This document shows positions 9,399-16,639 of a stretch of DNA of 64,000 bases, piece after piece. The position numbers and the translations under genes are program-made. The stretch comes from Deltaproteobacteria bacterium (GTDB lineage Bacteria; Myxococcota; Myxococcia; Myxococcales; JAHFDP01). Positions within the stretch are counted from its first letter, which is position 1. Every line of letters begins with the position of its first letter. The stretch covers positions 62,001 to 126,000 of the forward strand of contig JAHFDP010000001.1 of NCBI GenBank assembly GCA_023248955.1, written 5' to 3'. The notes beneath the pieces were generated by a model, which was given only the letters and a program-made list of their open reading frames with translations, made no database searches and had not been told where the DNA came from.

Positions 9399-9639
9399 GG
9401 CCGGAAAGATACGCCAAAATTTCCGCGCGCTCGTCGGGTTGGAGATGAACGCGCTTTTCTTTTTCCATGGTGGCCAACGCTGAAGCCCAGGCCGCTGGCG
9501 CGTACCTTCCGGGTTCATAGAGTCGATGGCAGGCAGCGCACTTGGCGCGGTAGAGGCGCTCGCCTTCGGACGCGGGCGGCCGCACCGGCAACGTACCGCA
9601 AGCGAGCAGCCCAAGAGCAAGGCCCGCCGCACCTTTCAC
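9388..9639 (-). CDS. Small one-heme cytochrome c lipoprotein
   Basis: An 83-residue protein with a GTG start at 9639 that overlaps the stop of the upstream gene as GTGA. It has a short signal peptide with lipobox LLAC and one heme-binding motif CAACH (residues 34-38); a later Met (TMEKEK) may be the distal ligand. It is a minimal c-type cytochrome, probably anchored to a membrane facing the periplasm and passing single electrons. It is coupled to the thioredoxin-fold gene downstream. A longer frame begins at 9831, but it would run through the upstream gene and place the signal peptide internally, so I prefer the short form. Confidence 0.8.
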   Translation of the reverse strand: MKGAAGLALGLLACGTLPVRPPASEGERLYRAKCAACHRLYEPGRYAPAAWASALATMEKEKRVHLQPDERAEILAYLSGHVL

Positions 9640-10358
9640 AGATTCATTCCCAGCACCGACCGCACGTTCAGCGATCCGGTTTCCGCGCCCGTGAGCTTCC
9701 TCGCGCCACCGAGCTGCAGCCAGATCCGCCCGACAGCCACCGAAATCGATGGACCAGCGTACAGCGCATTTTCCGGTTCGTAATCGTGGGTGCGAAAAAG
9801 TTCGTAGGCCTCCACACCGAGGCGCAGCCACGGCACGACTTCGTATCGAACGCCGAAGTCGACTTCCGCACGCTGACCTGCGCGCGCGCCGGCGGCCAGT
9901 CGCTCCTCCCCGACCAGATTCAGGACGACCCCAACGGGACCGAAGTCCTTGCCCAGAATGAGCTTCTCCTCCAACTCAAACGGTGCGGCCAAATCGGCGG
10001 GCCGCTCGCCTTCAAGGTAGACCATGACATCGAGCGGCCACGCGTCCTTCTCTCCGAAACGACAGCGCGTCTCCAGCCGCCAGCCGTCGAATCCGCCCTC
10101 GCCTTCGGACCAATCGAACACGTGGTAGAGCGAAACATCGAGGTGGTCGGTGATGCCGTACTCCAACTCCACCCGTTGCTGGATGTCCTGCGAAACATCG
10201 CCGTGGTTTGGAAACAGGTCGTTCCAGATTTCGAGCTCGAGATTCCCAGCGGGTTGCGTCGCGTATTCGTAGGCCTGAGACAGGGTGCGCCGATCCGCGC
10301 GCGCCGTTGAGAGGCCGACCAAGAGCAAGCCCATGATGATTTCGATTCTGATTCTCAT
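9636..10358 (-). CDS. Probable outer-membrane beta-barrel protein
   Basis: A 240-residue protein with a signal peptide ending near STARA. The body consists of alternating amphipathic strands (for example VELEYGITDHLDVSLYHVF, and WLRLGVEAYELF near the end), typical of outer-membrane barrels. The ATG at 10358 is preferred over a TTG two codons earlier because it has AGGA seven bases upstream. The gene starts 59 bp after fur and is coupled to the cytochrome gene by a 4-bp overlap, so fur, barrel, cytochrome and thioredoxin-fold protein probably form one transcript under the Fur box. The substrate is unknown; metal-linked transport or electron transfer is a guess from context. Confidence 0.65.
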   Translation of the reverse strand: MRIRIEIIMGLLLVGLSTARADRRTLSQAYEYATQPAGNLELEIWNDLFPNHGDVSQDIQQRVELEYGITDHLDVSLYHVFDWSEGEGGFDGWRLETRCRFGEKDAWPLDVMVYLEGERPADLAAPFELEEKLILGKDFGPVGVVLNLVGEERLAAGARAGQRAEVDFGVRYEVVPWLRLGVEAYELFRTHDYEPENALYAGPSISVAVGRIWLQLGGARKLTGAETGSLNVRSVLGMNL

Positions 10359-10417
10359 TCTCAATTCCTGGTCGTAGATAAGGCGTTGAACTGCCGTTAG
10401 AAGCGAAAACCCGGATC

Positions 10418-10897
10418 TCAGACTTTGCGATCACCGTGGCGCTGGCAATTACGGCAGAGCCCGTACAATTCCATCTTGTGGTGCGTCACCGAAAAGCCGT
10501 GCCGCCGCGCGACGACCTCTTGCATGGCTTCGATGCGGTCGTTCTCGAACTCCACGATCGTCCCGCAACGGGTGCAGATAAGATGGTCGTGGTGCCGGTC
10601 GCCAGCCATCTCGTAACGCGCCTGGCCTTCGCCAAACTGCCGCGCACTAGCCAAGCCCGACTCCACCAGGAGCTTCATGGTGCGATAAACAGTAGCTGCG
10701 CCGACGCGGGGATCCTGCTGCCGCACGCGTTCCAAGAGCTCTTCCACGGTCACGTGACGGCGCGCGGCGAAGAAGGCCTCGACGATGAGGTCGCGCTGCC
10801 GCGTTCCCTTGAGACCCTTCTGGGCGATGTAAGCGGCAAGCGCCGCGCGGACTTTCTGCCCTCCGGTACCGTACGCTGGCGCTGGACCTTCGCTCAT
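10418..10897 (-). CDS. fur: Fur-family metal-responsive regulator
   Basis: A 159-residue Fur protein. The N-terminal winged helix includes RQRDLIVEAFF and AATVYRTMKLL (recognition helix). The C-terminal dimerization and metal domain has the HHDHLICTRCG motif, and a second Cys pair in CRNC near the end that would complete a structural zinc site. Fur binds DNA with Fe(II) and represses iron genes. A perfect Fur box 45 bp upstream of the ATG shows likely autoregulation. PerR or Zur specificity cannot be excluded by eye, but the box is of the classical Fur type. Confidence 0.9.
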   Translation of the reverse strand: MSEGPAPAYGTGGQKVRAALAAYIAQKGLKGTRQRDLIVEAFFAARRHVTVEELLERVRQQDPRVGAATVYRTMKLLVESGLASARQFGEGQARYEMAGDRHHDHLICTRCGTIVEFENDRIEAMQEVVARRHGFSVTHHKMELYGLCRNCQRHGDRKV

Positions 10898-10941
10898 CGA
10901 AATCGCCCTTTTTGAAATTGAATATGATTATCAATTGATAT

Positions 10942-10956
10942 TGATAATGATTATCA
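10942..10956. promoter_or_regulatory. Fur box
   Basis: TGATAATGATTATCA is a perfect 7-1-7 inverted repeat, identical to the core consensus for Fur. A second, overlapping AT-rich half-site array (10923-10947) suggests two dimers. It lies 45 bp upstream of fur and downstream of the HEAT gene stop, so it controls fur and any co-transcribed genes. Confidence 0.9.
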
Positions 10957-10987
10957 TACTCATTATCGGCGAAACATAGCGACCGGT

Positions 10988-11584
10988 TCAGCGGGTGTCA
11001 AGCGCTTTTGTCTTCTGCAAAAACGCGCGCCAATATCCTTGAGCCTCTTCGCCAGAGGAACCAGCGGCCGGATCCGACCCAAAAATGGCGCGTAGACTTT
11101 GGTTGGCTTCTTCGCGCACGCGTGGTGCGCTGTCGTCCAGCTTCTCGATCAGCAGGTCTGCATAGCGGGCCGCACCGGCTCGACCGCGGGAGGCTTCCAT
11201 GGCCAACGCACGGACGCGGGGATCGAGCGAGTGGGCGAGCGCAGGAAGGTCGTCTCCCATCGAAGGACGAGAGAAGCTGAGGCGATGGCCGGGTAGAAGC
11301 AGAACCCACACCGCCGCGCCAACCGCGATTTGCAAAAATGCTGCGCGCAACGGGTAGCGTCGCTGAGAAACCAGGGCGATGCGGTAAATCGCAAACAGCA
11401 CCAGAAACACGCCGAAGGCCATCGGGGCCGCGGCGAGAAGCGTGGAGCGACCTGATGATGCGAACAGCGAAAGGCCCGCGGACAACACCAACAGCGCGTA
11501 GAGCAAAAGCCGCAGGGAGCGAACGAAGGCGAGCGACGCGCGCACCTTCGGTTCGTGGCGATTGGCAGGAACGACGTCGGACAT
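10988..11584 (-). CDS. Membrane protein with C-terminal HEAT-like repeats
   Basis: A 198-residue protein. Three membrane helices lie at about residues 25-45, 48-70 and 82-98, followed by a soluble tail with two HEAT-like helical repeats (DPRVRALAMEASRG and SAPRVREEANQSLRAIFG). Such repeats usually mediate protein contacts. No enzymatic motif is visible. It ends just upstream of the Fur box and is read divergently from fmdB. Function unknown. Confidence 0.7.
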   Translation of the reverse strand: MSDVVPANRHEPKVRASLAFVRSLRLLLYALLVLSAGLSLFASSGRSTLLAAAPMAFGVFLVLFAIYRIALVSQRRYPLRAAFLQIAVGAAVWVLLLPGHRLSFSRPSMGDDLPALAHSLDPRVRALAMEASRGRAGAARYADLLIEKLDDSAPRVREEANQSLRAIFGSDPAAGSSGEEAQGYWRAFLQKTKALDTR

Positions 11585-11620
11585 GGTGCCTATGTATCAA
11601 GAAAAAGCTAAGATTCCCCA

Positions 11621-11938
11621 ATGCCCATCTATGAGTTTGTGTGTGAGGCTTGCGGCCGGCTGATGGAAGAGATGCAGAAGGTCAGCGATCCCGCGCCGGC
11701 CAAGTGCAGCGAATGCGGCGTCAAAGGCCGCATGTGCAAAATCATGAGCCGCAGCTCGTTTCAACTCAAAGGGGGCGGCTGGTACAGCGATCTCTACTCG
11801 TCGAGCTCCCCGAAGAACGCGAAGAGCGAGAGCAGTGGGAAGAGCGAGAGCACCAAGCCCGAGCCCGCGAAGGCGCCAAAAGCAGAACCGGCGGCAAGCG
11901 CACCGAGCACGCCCGCAAAAAAGGAGAGCGGGAGCTAA
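11621..11938 (+). CDS. FmdB-family zinc-ribbon protein
   Basis: A 105-residue protein that starts MPIYEFVCEACG, the standard opening of the FmdB regulatory family. The zinc ribbon uses CEAC and CSEC; the conserved SFQLKGGGWYSDLY segment follows. The remaining 45 residues are a low-complexity Lys/Ser/Pro/Ala tail. The TAA stop (11936-11938) is the base triplet that flanks repeat element A1, so the present end of the gene was set by, or coincides with, that insertion. The role of the family is unclear; it is often assigned as a putative regulator. Confidence 0.85.
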   Translation: MPIYEFVCEACGRLMEEMQKVSDPAPAKCSECGVKGRMCKIMSRSSFQLKGGGWYSDLYSSSSPKNAKSESSGKSESTKPEPAKAPKAEPAASAPSTPAKKESGS

Positions 11939-12247
11939 TCCGGAAATCCACAGTTGCCGTGGAACCGAGACGGTCGAGCGTGGCTCGGATGCGAGGCGCG
12001 CAGGAGGGGACTCCCCCGGTACCGGGGGAGATGTCGCGTAGCGACAGAGGGGGGCCGCTTGCGGCGAGCAAGCCCCCGGAAGCGCACTTTTCGGTGCGCT
12101 GAGGAGGCACCGCACGAGCCCGCTATGTGATCGAGCGCTTCCAGCGCCACCAATCGGGCCGGCCGCGCTTCCAACATGCGCGGCAAGCACTGAAGCAGCC
12201 GGGCCGCGCTCGGCCGGCGTAGGTAACGGCAATTGTGGTTTTCCGGC
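11939..12247. mobile_element. Non-coding element A1 with imperfect terminal inverted repeats (MITE-like)
   Basis: The 309-bp element starts tccggaaatccacagttgcc and ends in the inverted match ggcaattgtggttttccggc. It is flanked by TAA on the left and TAG on the right. It is collinear with the copy at 31582-31827 except for an extra internal segment of about 60 bp (near 12002-12064) holding a perfect 20-base palindrome (12011-12030) and a stem tgtcgc/gcgaca (12032-12046). A hairpin gcgcac-ttttcg-gtgcgc sits at 12082-12099. There is no transposase; movement would need one in trans. Confidence 0.8.
12011..12046. repeat. Nested palindromes inside element A1
   Basis: A perfect 20-base palindrome (ctcccccggtaccgggggag) is followed by a 6-bp stem with a 3-base loop. 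Both are absent from the other full-length copy, so this looks like a REP-type repeat inserted into A1. Confidence 0.6.
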
Positions 12248-12296
12248 TAGGCTATCGCTCGCCCCCGCTTCGAGACCACACAAACCGCGCCTTCTG

Positions 12297-12482
12297 CTAC
12301 TCCGCGGCAACCTGCTTGGCGATCGGCGCGACCGGCGCGGCAGCCTTGGGCGCCCGCTTCGGAGCCGGCTTGATCGCCTTCCCGGCCTTCTTGGCGACTG
12401 CCTTTTGACGCTTCACGCGCGCCTTCCACTGCTGGCGTCGGCGGCTGACGGTGCGAATGTGCTTGCTCTTGGAACGGGCCAT
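12297..12482 (-). CDS. Small basic Lys/Ala-rich protein
   Basis: A 61-residue protein with a very high Lys/Arg content in its first two thirds (begins MARSKSKHIRT, then RRRQQWKARVKRQK) and an Ala/Pro/Lys tail (KPAPKRAPKAAAP) like a histone H1 tail. The ATG at 12482 follows an AGAGGTCACC sequence that can serve as ribosome-binding site. The composition argues for binding nucleic acid or the ribosome. I do not recognise the family and the name is descriptive only. Confidence 0.6.
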   Translation of the reverse strand: MARSKSKHIRTVSRRRQQWKARVKRQKAVAKKAGKAIKPAPKRAPKAAAPVAPIAKQVAAE

Positions 12483-12570
12483 GGTGACCTCTGCGTAAAA
12501 GAAGAACGCGCGTTTACCACGTGCGCGCGGCGCAATCTAGCGGCGCAGCGTTACGGTGCACGAGCCGGCC

Positions 12571-13830
12571 CTACTCTTTCTTCTCTCCGCTTGGTGGCGC
12601 CATTCCCTCCGCGCCTCGCACGTCGCTGGGCCTGGCATCTGCGACGCGCACTTCCGTTTCCGCGGTCTGGCCCGCAACCGGGGGCAGCCGTTCGCCACGC
12701 GGGCGCACCACCCGAAAACGATCGAGGTAGTCCTTCACCACGGCGAGCGGTAACGCGGGGGCGAAGTTTCCATTGGCGCCATCCATCCCGCGGGCCATGC
12801 AGAGTGAATTAAGTATCGCCTCTTCAGTAGCGTCGATGACCGCTTCGTAGAGTGGATCCATCCGCTCGTCGACCAGCACCTTGAGACGGTAGACCATTTT
12901 TTGCGTCTGTCGCGGCACCCGGTTGGCCGTGGAAAAGGCCAGCACGATTTCGCCGGATCCGTGCGCGGCGTAAGAACCAGCCCGGCCAATGCCGAGCGCA
13001 GCGCGTTTGGCCAAACGACCGAGCTGATGCGTGGCCAGCGGCGCGTCGGTGGCGATGACGGTGATGATCGATCCGTAGTTGCTGCGGCGCTTCGGCAGAT
13101 CGGTGAACTGCGCATCGAGCAACTCGCCAATGGGAAAACCGCCCATGCGCAGGTTGTGCATGTAGCCGAAGTTCGACATCACCAAGACACCGACGGTGAA
13201 TCCGCCGAGCGGCGGCGACAACTTGCGCGAGCTGGTGCCGATGCCGCTCTTGAAGTCGCAGGTGATCATGCCGGTGCCGCCACCGACCGCACCCTCGGCC
13301 ACCGGGCCGCTGGAGGCCGTGCGGATGGCCTCCAACACGTTTTCCTCTTTCACATGGCGACCCGCGACGTCGTTGAGCCAGGAGTCGTCGCACTCGCCGA
13401 CCAACGGGATGACGACGTCGTGTACATCGCCGATGCCCGGATACATCTCGATCATGTGCTTGACCGCGGCGTCGGCCACGGCGCCTACACTGAGTGTATT
13501 GGTGAGCAGGATCGGCGTTTCGATGAGCCCCCACTCGACCACTTGCGTGAGGCCCGACACTTCGCCCGCGCCATTGAGAATAAAAGCGCCGCCCACCACG
13601 CGATCGTCGAAGACGTTGCCCTGGTTCGGCAGAATCGCCGTCACGCCGGTGCGCACCGGTCCTTTGCCCACGCGCAACGGCCCAGCACCACGCACGATCG
13701 TGGAGTGGCCAACCAGCACGCCCTCCACATCGGTAATGGCGTTGTAACGGCCCGTGCGGAAGCGCCCGATGGTGAGCCCCAAATCGCGCGCGCGCAGGCG
13801 CGGCTCCGTTCCACCAGGAATTTCTCTCAA
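12571..13830 (-). CDS. P1-family (DmpA/BapA-type) aminopeptidase
   Basis: A 419-residue N-terminal nucleophile peptidase. Family members self-cleave before a serine that becomes the nucleophile and then release N-terminal D- or beta-amino acids from short peptides. Here the cleavage site is Gly253-Ser254 in YGSIITVIATDAPL, matching the family. Other hallmarks are the N-terminal NAITDVEGVLVGH block and GGGTGMITCDFKSGIGTSSR (183-202). The start is TTG at 13830, overlapping the ligase stop as TTGA, which ties its translation to the tandem ATP-grasp gene. No signal peptide, so it is cytoplasmic. The C-terminal 40 residues are Pro/Arg/Glu-rich. Confidence 0.88.
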   Translation of the reverse strand: MREIPGGTEPRLRARDLGLTIGRFRTGRYNAITDVEGVLVGHSTIVRGAGPLRVGKGPVRTGVTAILPNQGNVFDDRVVGGAFILNGAGEVSGLTQVVEWGLIETPILLTNTLSVGAVADAAVKHMIEMYPGIGDVHDVVIPLVGECDDSWLNDVAGRHVKEENVLEAIRTASSGPVAEGAVGGGTGMITCDFKSGIGTSSRKLSPPLGGFTVGVLVMSNFGYMHNLRMGGFPIGELLDAQFTDLPKRRSNYGSIITVIATDAPLATHQLGRLAKRAALGIGRAGSYAAHGSGEIVLAFSTANRVPRQTQKMVYRLKVLVDERMDPLYEAVIDATEEAILNSLCMARGMDGANGNFAPALPLAVVKDYLDRFRVVRPRGERLPPVAGQTAETEVRVADARPSDVRGAEGMAPPSGEKKE

Positions 13831-15908
13831 GTGCCGATCACTTTCTCCAAAAGCGGCTTCTCGCGCCGTTCCCGTTCTCGTTCTTTGTAGCGTCGAATCG
13901 CGCCAGAGAGGATTTCACCGATTAGCGTACGGTAGTCCATTCCCGCCGCTTTGCTGATGAGGACCAGATCGCTCCAGTCAGGCGTTAGACCGGGCAGCGG
14001 ATTGCACTCGAGGAAATAGACTTTGCCGGCGGCGTCCATGCGGAAGTCGACGCGGGCCACGTCGCGGCAGCCGAGCGCCGTGAAGCATTCACGCGCCGCG
14101 CGCTGCATGGCGCGAATGTGCGCCGGATCGATCTGCGGCGGGATGTCGTAGCGGATGCGGTTGTTCCAATCTTGCTTATATTCAAATGAATACACTGGAC
14201 GTATGTCGTGTTTATCCAGGAAAACCACTTCCATCGGCGGTAACGCCTGTGGCCTGCGTTCGCCCAAGAGCCCCACGGTGAATTCGCGACCAGCGATGTA
14301 ACGCTCGACCAGCGCGGGCTGCTGGTACTTGGCGATCATCGACGTGGCCGCTTCGCGCAGCTCGGCCTCCGTCTCCACCACCGACTTCATGTGCACGCCC
14401 TTCGAGCTGCCCTCGGCCACGGGCTTGACGATTAGGGGAAAGGTCAATTCGCGCGGCAGCCGCTCTTTGCCTGTCGAGAGCACCGCGAAGTCCGGCGTGA
14501 GGATGCCGTGCTGCCGCACCATGCGCTTGGCGAGGCCCTTGTCGAGCGCGATGGACAGCGCAGCGGGATCCGATCCCGAATAGGGAATGTCGAGCAGCTC
14601 GAGCAGCGCCGGCACCAATGCCTCGCGGTTGCGGCCGCGAAAACCCTCGGCCATGTTGAAGACCACGTCGACCGGCGTCGCTTGCAACAGGTACGGGAGA
14701 TCGGCGCTACATTCAAAATCGATCACCTCGTGGCCAAAACTGGCGATGGCTTCGCGAATCGCTTGCAAGGTCTTGGGCGGATCGTATTCGGCCTCTTCGT
14801 CGTGCGTGCCGTCGACCTGCGCCTTCACGCGCTTGACGTTGAACGTGAAGCCCACTTTCAGCGGCCCCTTCTTCACGGGCCGCGACTGGCGCCGCCGCAA
14901 ATCGGTGAGCCCTTGCCGCACGCAGGCGCTCTCGATGATTTTGCCGAGCACGCCGTCGAACGTGAGGCCCTCGAGCTCGGCGGAAATAAAAATGCCGGCG
15001 CCGGGCTCGAGCGACGGCAGCGCGTTGATCTCCAAAAAGTAGAGCTCGCCGTCGTCGCCGTACCGCAAATCGATGCGCGACAAATCACGGCAACCCAACG
15101 CCTGAAAAACCGCGCGGCACGTGCGCTGCGCGGCCTCCAGCACGGTTGGCGGCAATTGAGCGGGCGCGCGCACACGCACCGCGTCGTAGGCAACGCTCTT
15201 CAGATCGTAATCGTAAATGTGGAACTTGCGCTTTTGCAGCTCCGCTTCGTCGATGAGGTATTCGACCGGCGTCAGGACGCCACCGCGATCTTTCGCCGCC
15301 GCCTCGAGCAGGGGAACCGTGAGATCATGGCCGACGATGTACTCCTCCACCAGCACGCCGGATGGAAATTTGGCCAGCGCCCGCGCCACCACGTCCTTGA
15401 GCCGCGCGGGATCTTCCACCACCGAATCCTGGGTAATGCCCTTCGAGCTTCCCTCGTAATTCGGCTTCACGATCACTGGAAATTTCAGGCCGGTTTCGGC
15501 GCGCACCACTTGCTGCACCTGGCCGATCTCCTCGACCAGCACGCCACGCGGCGAAACGATTCCATGTTCGCGCAGCATGAGCTTGGTGAGCTGCTTGTCG
15601 AGCGTCACCGCGTTCACCCAAGCGTCCGAGCCGGTGTAGGGAAATCCCAACTCGTCGAAGAGGGCCGGAAAAAACGCTTCGCGAAAACGTCCACGGCGAC
15701 CCTCTGCGGTATTGAAAATAAGATCGGGCGCGTAAGCCTCCAGCCTGGCCGCGGTGAGGCTGGCCGGTCCGCTGACCTCCACGCGTTCCACGCGGTGGCC
15801 CAGGCGCTCGAGACCGCCGGCGATGGCCGCGATCGTTTCGGGCGTGTCGAATTCGGCTTCGTCCTCGGAGGAGGAGAGCCGGAGGTTGTGGGTTAGAGCG
15901 ATGCGCAT
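13827..15908 (-). CDS. Tandem ATP-grasp ligase (two D-Ala-D-Ala ligase-like halves)
   Basis: A 693-residue protein made of two homologous ligase units, about residues 1-340 and 352-693. Each half repeats the same landmarks: an N-terminal Rossmann-like strand (MRIALTHN; LKVGFTFN), a glycosylated-like NTAEGRRGR / NMAEGFRGR loop, PYTGSD / PYSGSD, the ATP-binding VKPNYEGSSKGI / VKPVAEGSSKGV loop, and the metal-binding FLEINALPSL / FLECNPLPGL motif. In the second half Cys replaces Ile before Asn. Single-unit relatives join D-alanine or other amino acids using ATP. The gene overlaps the RDD gene by 16 bp upstream and the P1 peptidase by 4 bp downstream. Ordinary Ddl is about 300-350 residues, so this is a full internal duplication. 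Substrate unknown. Confidence 0.88.
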   Translation of the reverse strand: MRIALTHNLRLSSSEDEAEFDTPETIAAIAGGLERLGHRVERVEVSGPASLTAARLEAYAPDLIFNTAEGRRGRFREAFFPALFDELGFPYTGSDAWVNAVTLDKQLTKLMLREHGIVSPRGVLVEEIGQVQQVVRAETGLKFPVIVKPNYEGSSKGITQDSVVEDPARLKDVVARALAKFPSGVLVEEYIVGHDLTVPLLEAAAKDRGGVLTPVEYLIDEAELQKRKFHIYDYDLKSVAYDAVRVRAPAQLPPTVLEAAQRTCRAVFQALGCRDLSRIDLRYGDDGELYFLEINALPSLEPGAGIFISAELEGLTFDGVLGKIIESACVRQGLTDLRRRQSRPVKKGPLKVGFTFNVKRVKAQVDGTHDEEAEYDPPKTLQAIREAIASFGHEVIDFECSADLPYLLQATPVDVVFNMAEGFRGRNREALVPALLELLDIPYSGSDPAALSIALDKGLAKRMVRQHGILTPDFAVLSTGKERLPRELTFPLIVKPVAEGSSKGVHMKSVVETEAELREAATSMIAKYQQPALVERYIAGREFTVGLLGERRPQALPPMEVVFLDKHDIRPVYSFEYKQDWNNRIRYDIPPQIDPAHIRAMQRAARECFTALGCRDVARVDFRMDAAGKVYFLECNPLPGLTPDWSDLVLISKAAGMDYRTLIGEILSGAIRRYKERERERREKPLLEKVIGT

Positions 15909-16444
15909 GGGCCTCTCGGGTTTCCTGAAATCACGTTCGCTATTCGTCTCGCCGGTGGCGCGGGCACGGCGGGTGCGCGAATAACCATCCGCGGGCGCTG
16001 CACTTCACCGAGCGGAATCGACGCATCGATAACCTGCGTACCCGCCGCGTGATCGCCAAACCGGCGACCGTCGGGATCGCGGCGCACCGCGATCCATTCA
16101 ATGGCGCTCACCAGCATCCAGCCCAAAACGCCAGCGGGGAAACCGCCCCAACGGCCAGCGACGGAGGTGACGATGTACGCCGCGTTGCGCAAGATCGATC
16201 GCTTGAATCCACACGGCGTGCCGGTCTCCGGTTCGACCACGCGAATGCCGCAGAGGCGCTTGCCAGGACTTTGTCCGCCTGCACCATCCGCGAGCGCGAG
16301 GTAAGTGGCAGCCGCGATCGGTCCCGCGTTGCCGCGCAACGCCCACCAAACGCCACTGGCGAACGCGATGTCGATCACCCTCGCCCGCGCGCGGCGCCGC
16401 GGTTCGCAGGGCGGATAAAAACGTTTCGGCGGAGGCTTCTCCAC
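15893..16444 (-). CDS. RDD-family membrane protein
   Basis: A 183-residue protein with the RDD pattern: RARARVIDIAFA early, a conserved GQSPGKRLCGIRVV segment and DGRRFGDHAAGTQVID after the last helix. Three hydrophobic helices can be placed at about 25-50, 90-105 and 100-120. The family is found in many membranes and is of mostly unknown role; some members act in ion transport. It begins at the base after the DUF4177 stop and overlaps the ATP-grasp gene. Confidence 0.82.
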   Translation of the reverse strand: MEKPPPKRFYPPCEPRRRARARVIDIAFASGVWWALRGNAGPIAAATYLALADGAGGQSPGKRLCGIRVVEPETGTPCGFKRSILRNAAYIVTSVAGRWGGFPAGVLGWMLVSAIEWIAVRRDPDGRRFGDHAAGTQVIDASIPLGEVQRPRMVIRAPAVPAPPARRIANVISGNPRGPCASL

Positions 16445-16639
16445 CTACTTCACCTTGCGCAAGCGCGATCGCGAAAAGAGGACAAAGGCCATCGCCGGAC
16501 GCTTGCTGTTGTCGCGCATCGCGAAGTGAATCCCATCGAACACCCAGCTCTGCGCGGTCCAGTCGTTCAAAATCCGCTCGAGGTTTTCGTCGGTGACCTC
16601 GGAGGTCTCGACGACTTTGTAGGTATTTAGATCAGCCAT
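16445..16639 (-). CDS. DUF4177-like small protein
   Basis: A 64-residue protein: YKVVETSEVTDENLERILNDWTAQSWVFDGIHFAM, a layout typical of the DUF4177 family (short alpha/beta protein with a central Leu-Asn and Trp). It overlaps the end of hemB by 13 bp and abuts the RDD gene, so it is part of the same transcript. No known function. Confidence 0.75.
   Translation of the reverse strand: MADLNTYKVVETSEVTDENLERILNDWTAQSWVFDGIHFAMRDNSKRPAMAFVLFSRSRLRKVK

Noticed and set aside
11597-12310. 237-codon minus-strand frame
   Set aside because: It runs through fmdB antisense and element A1; a similar frame appears in element A2 only because the elements are homologous.
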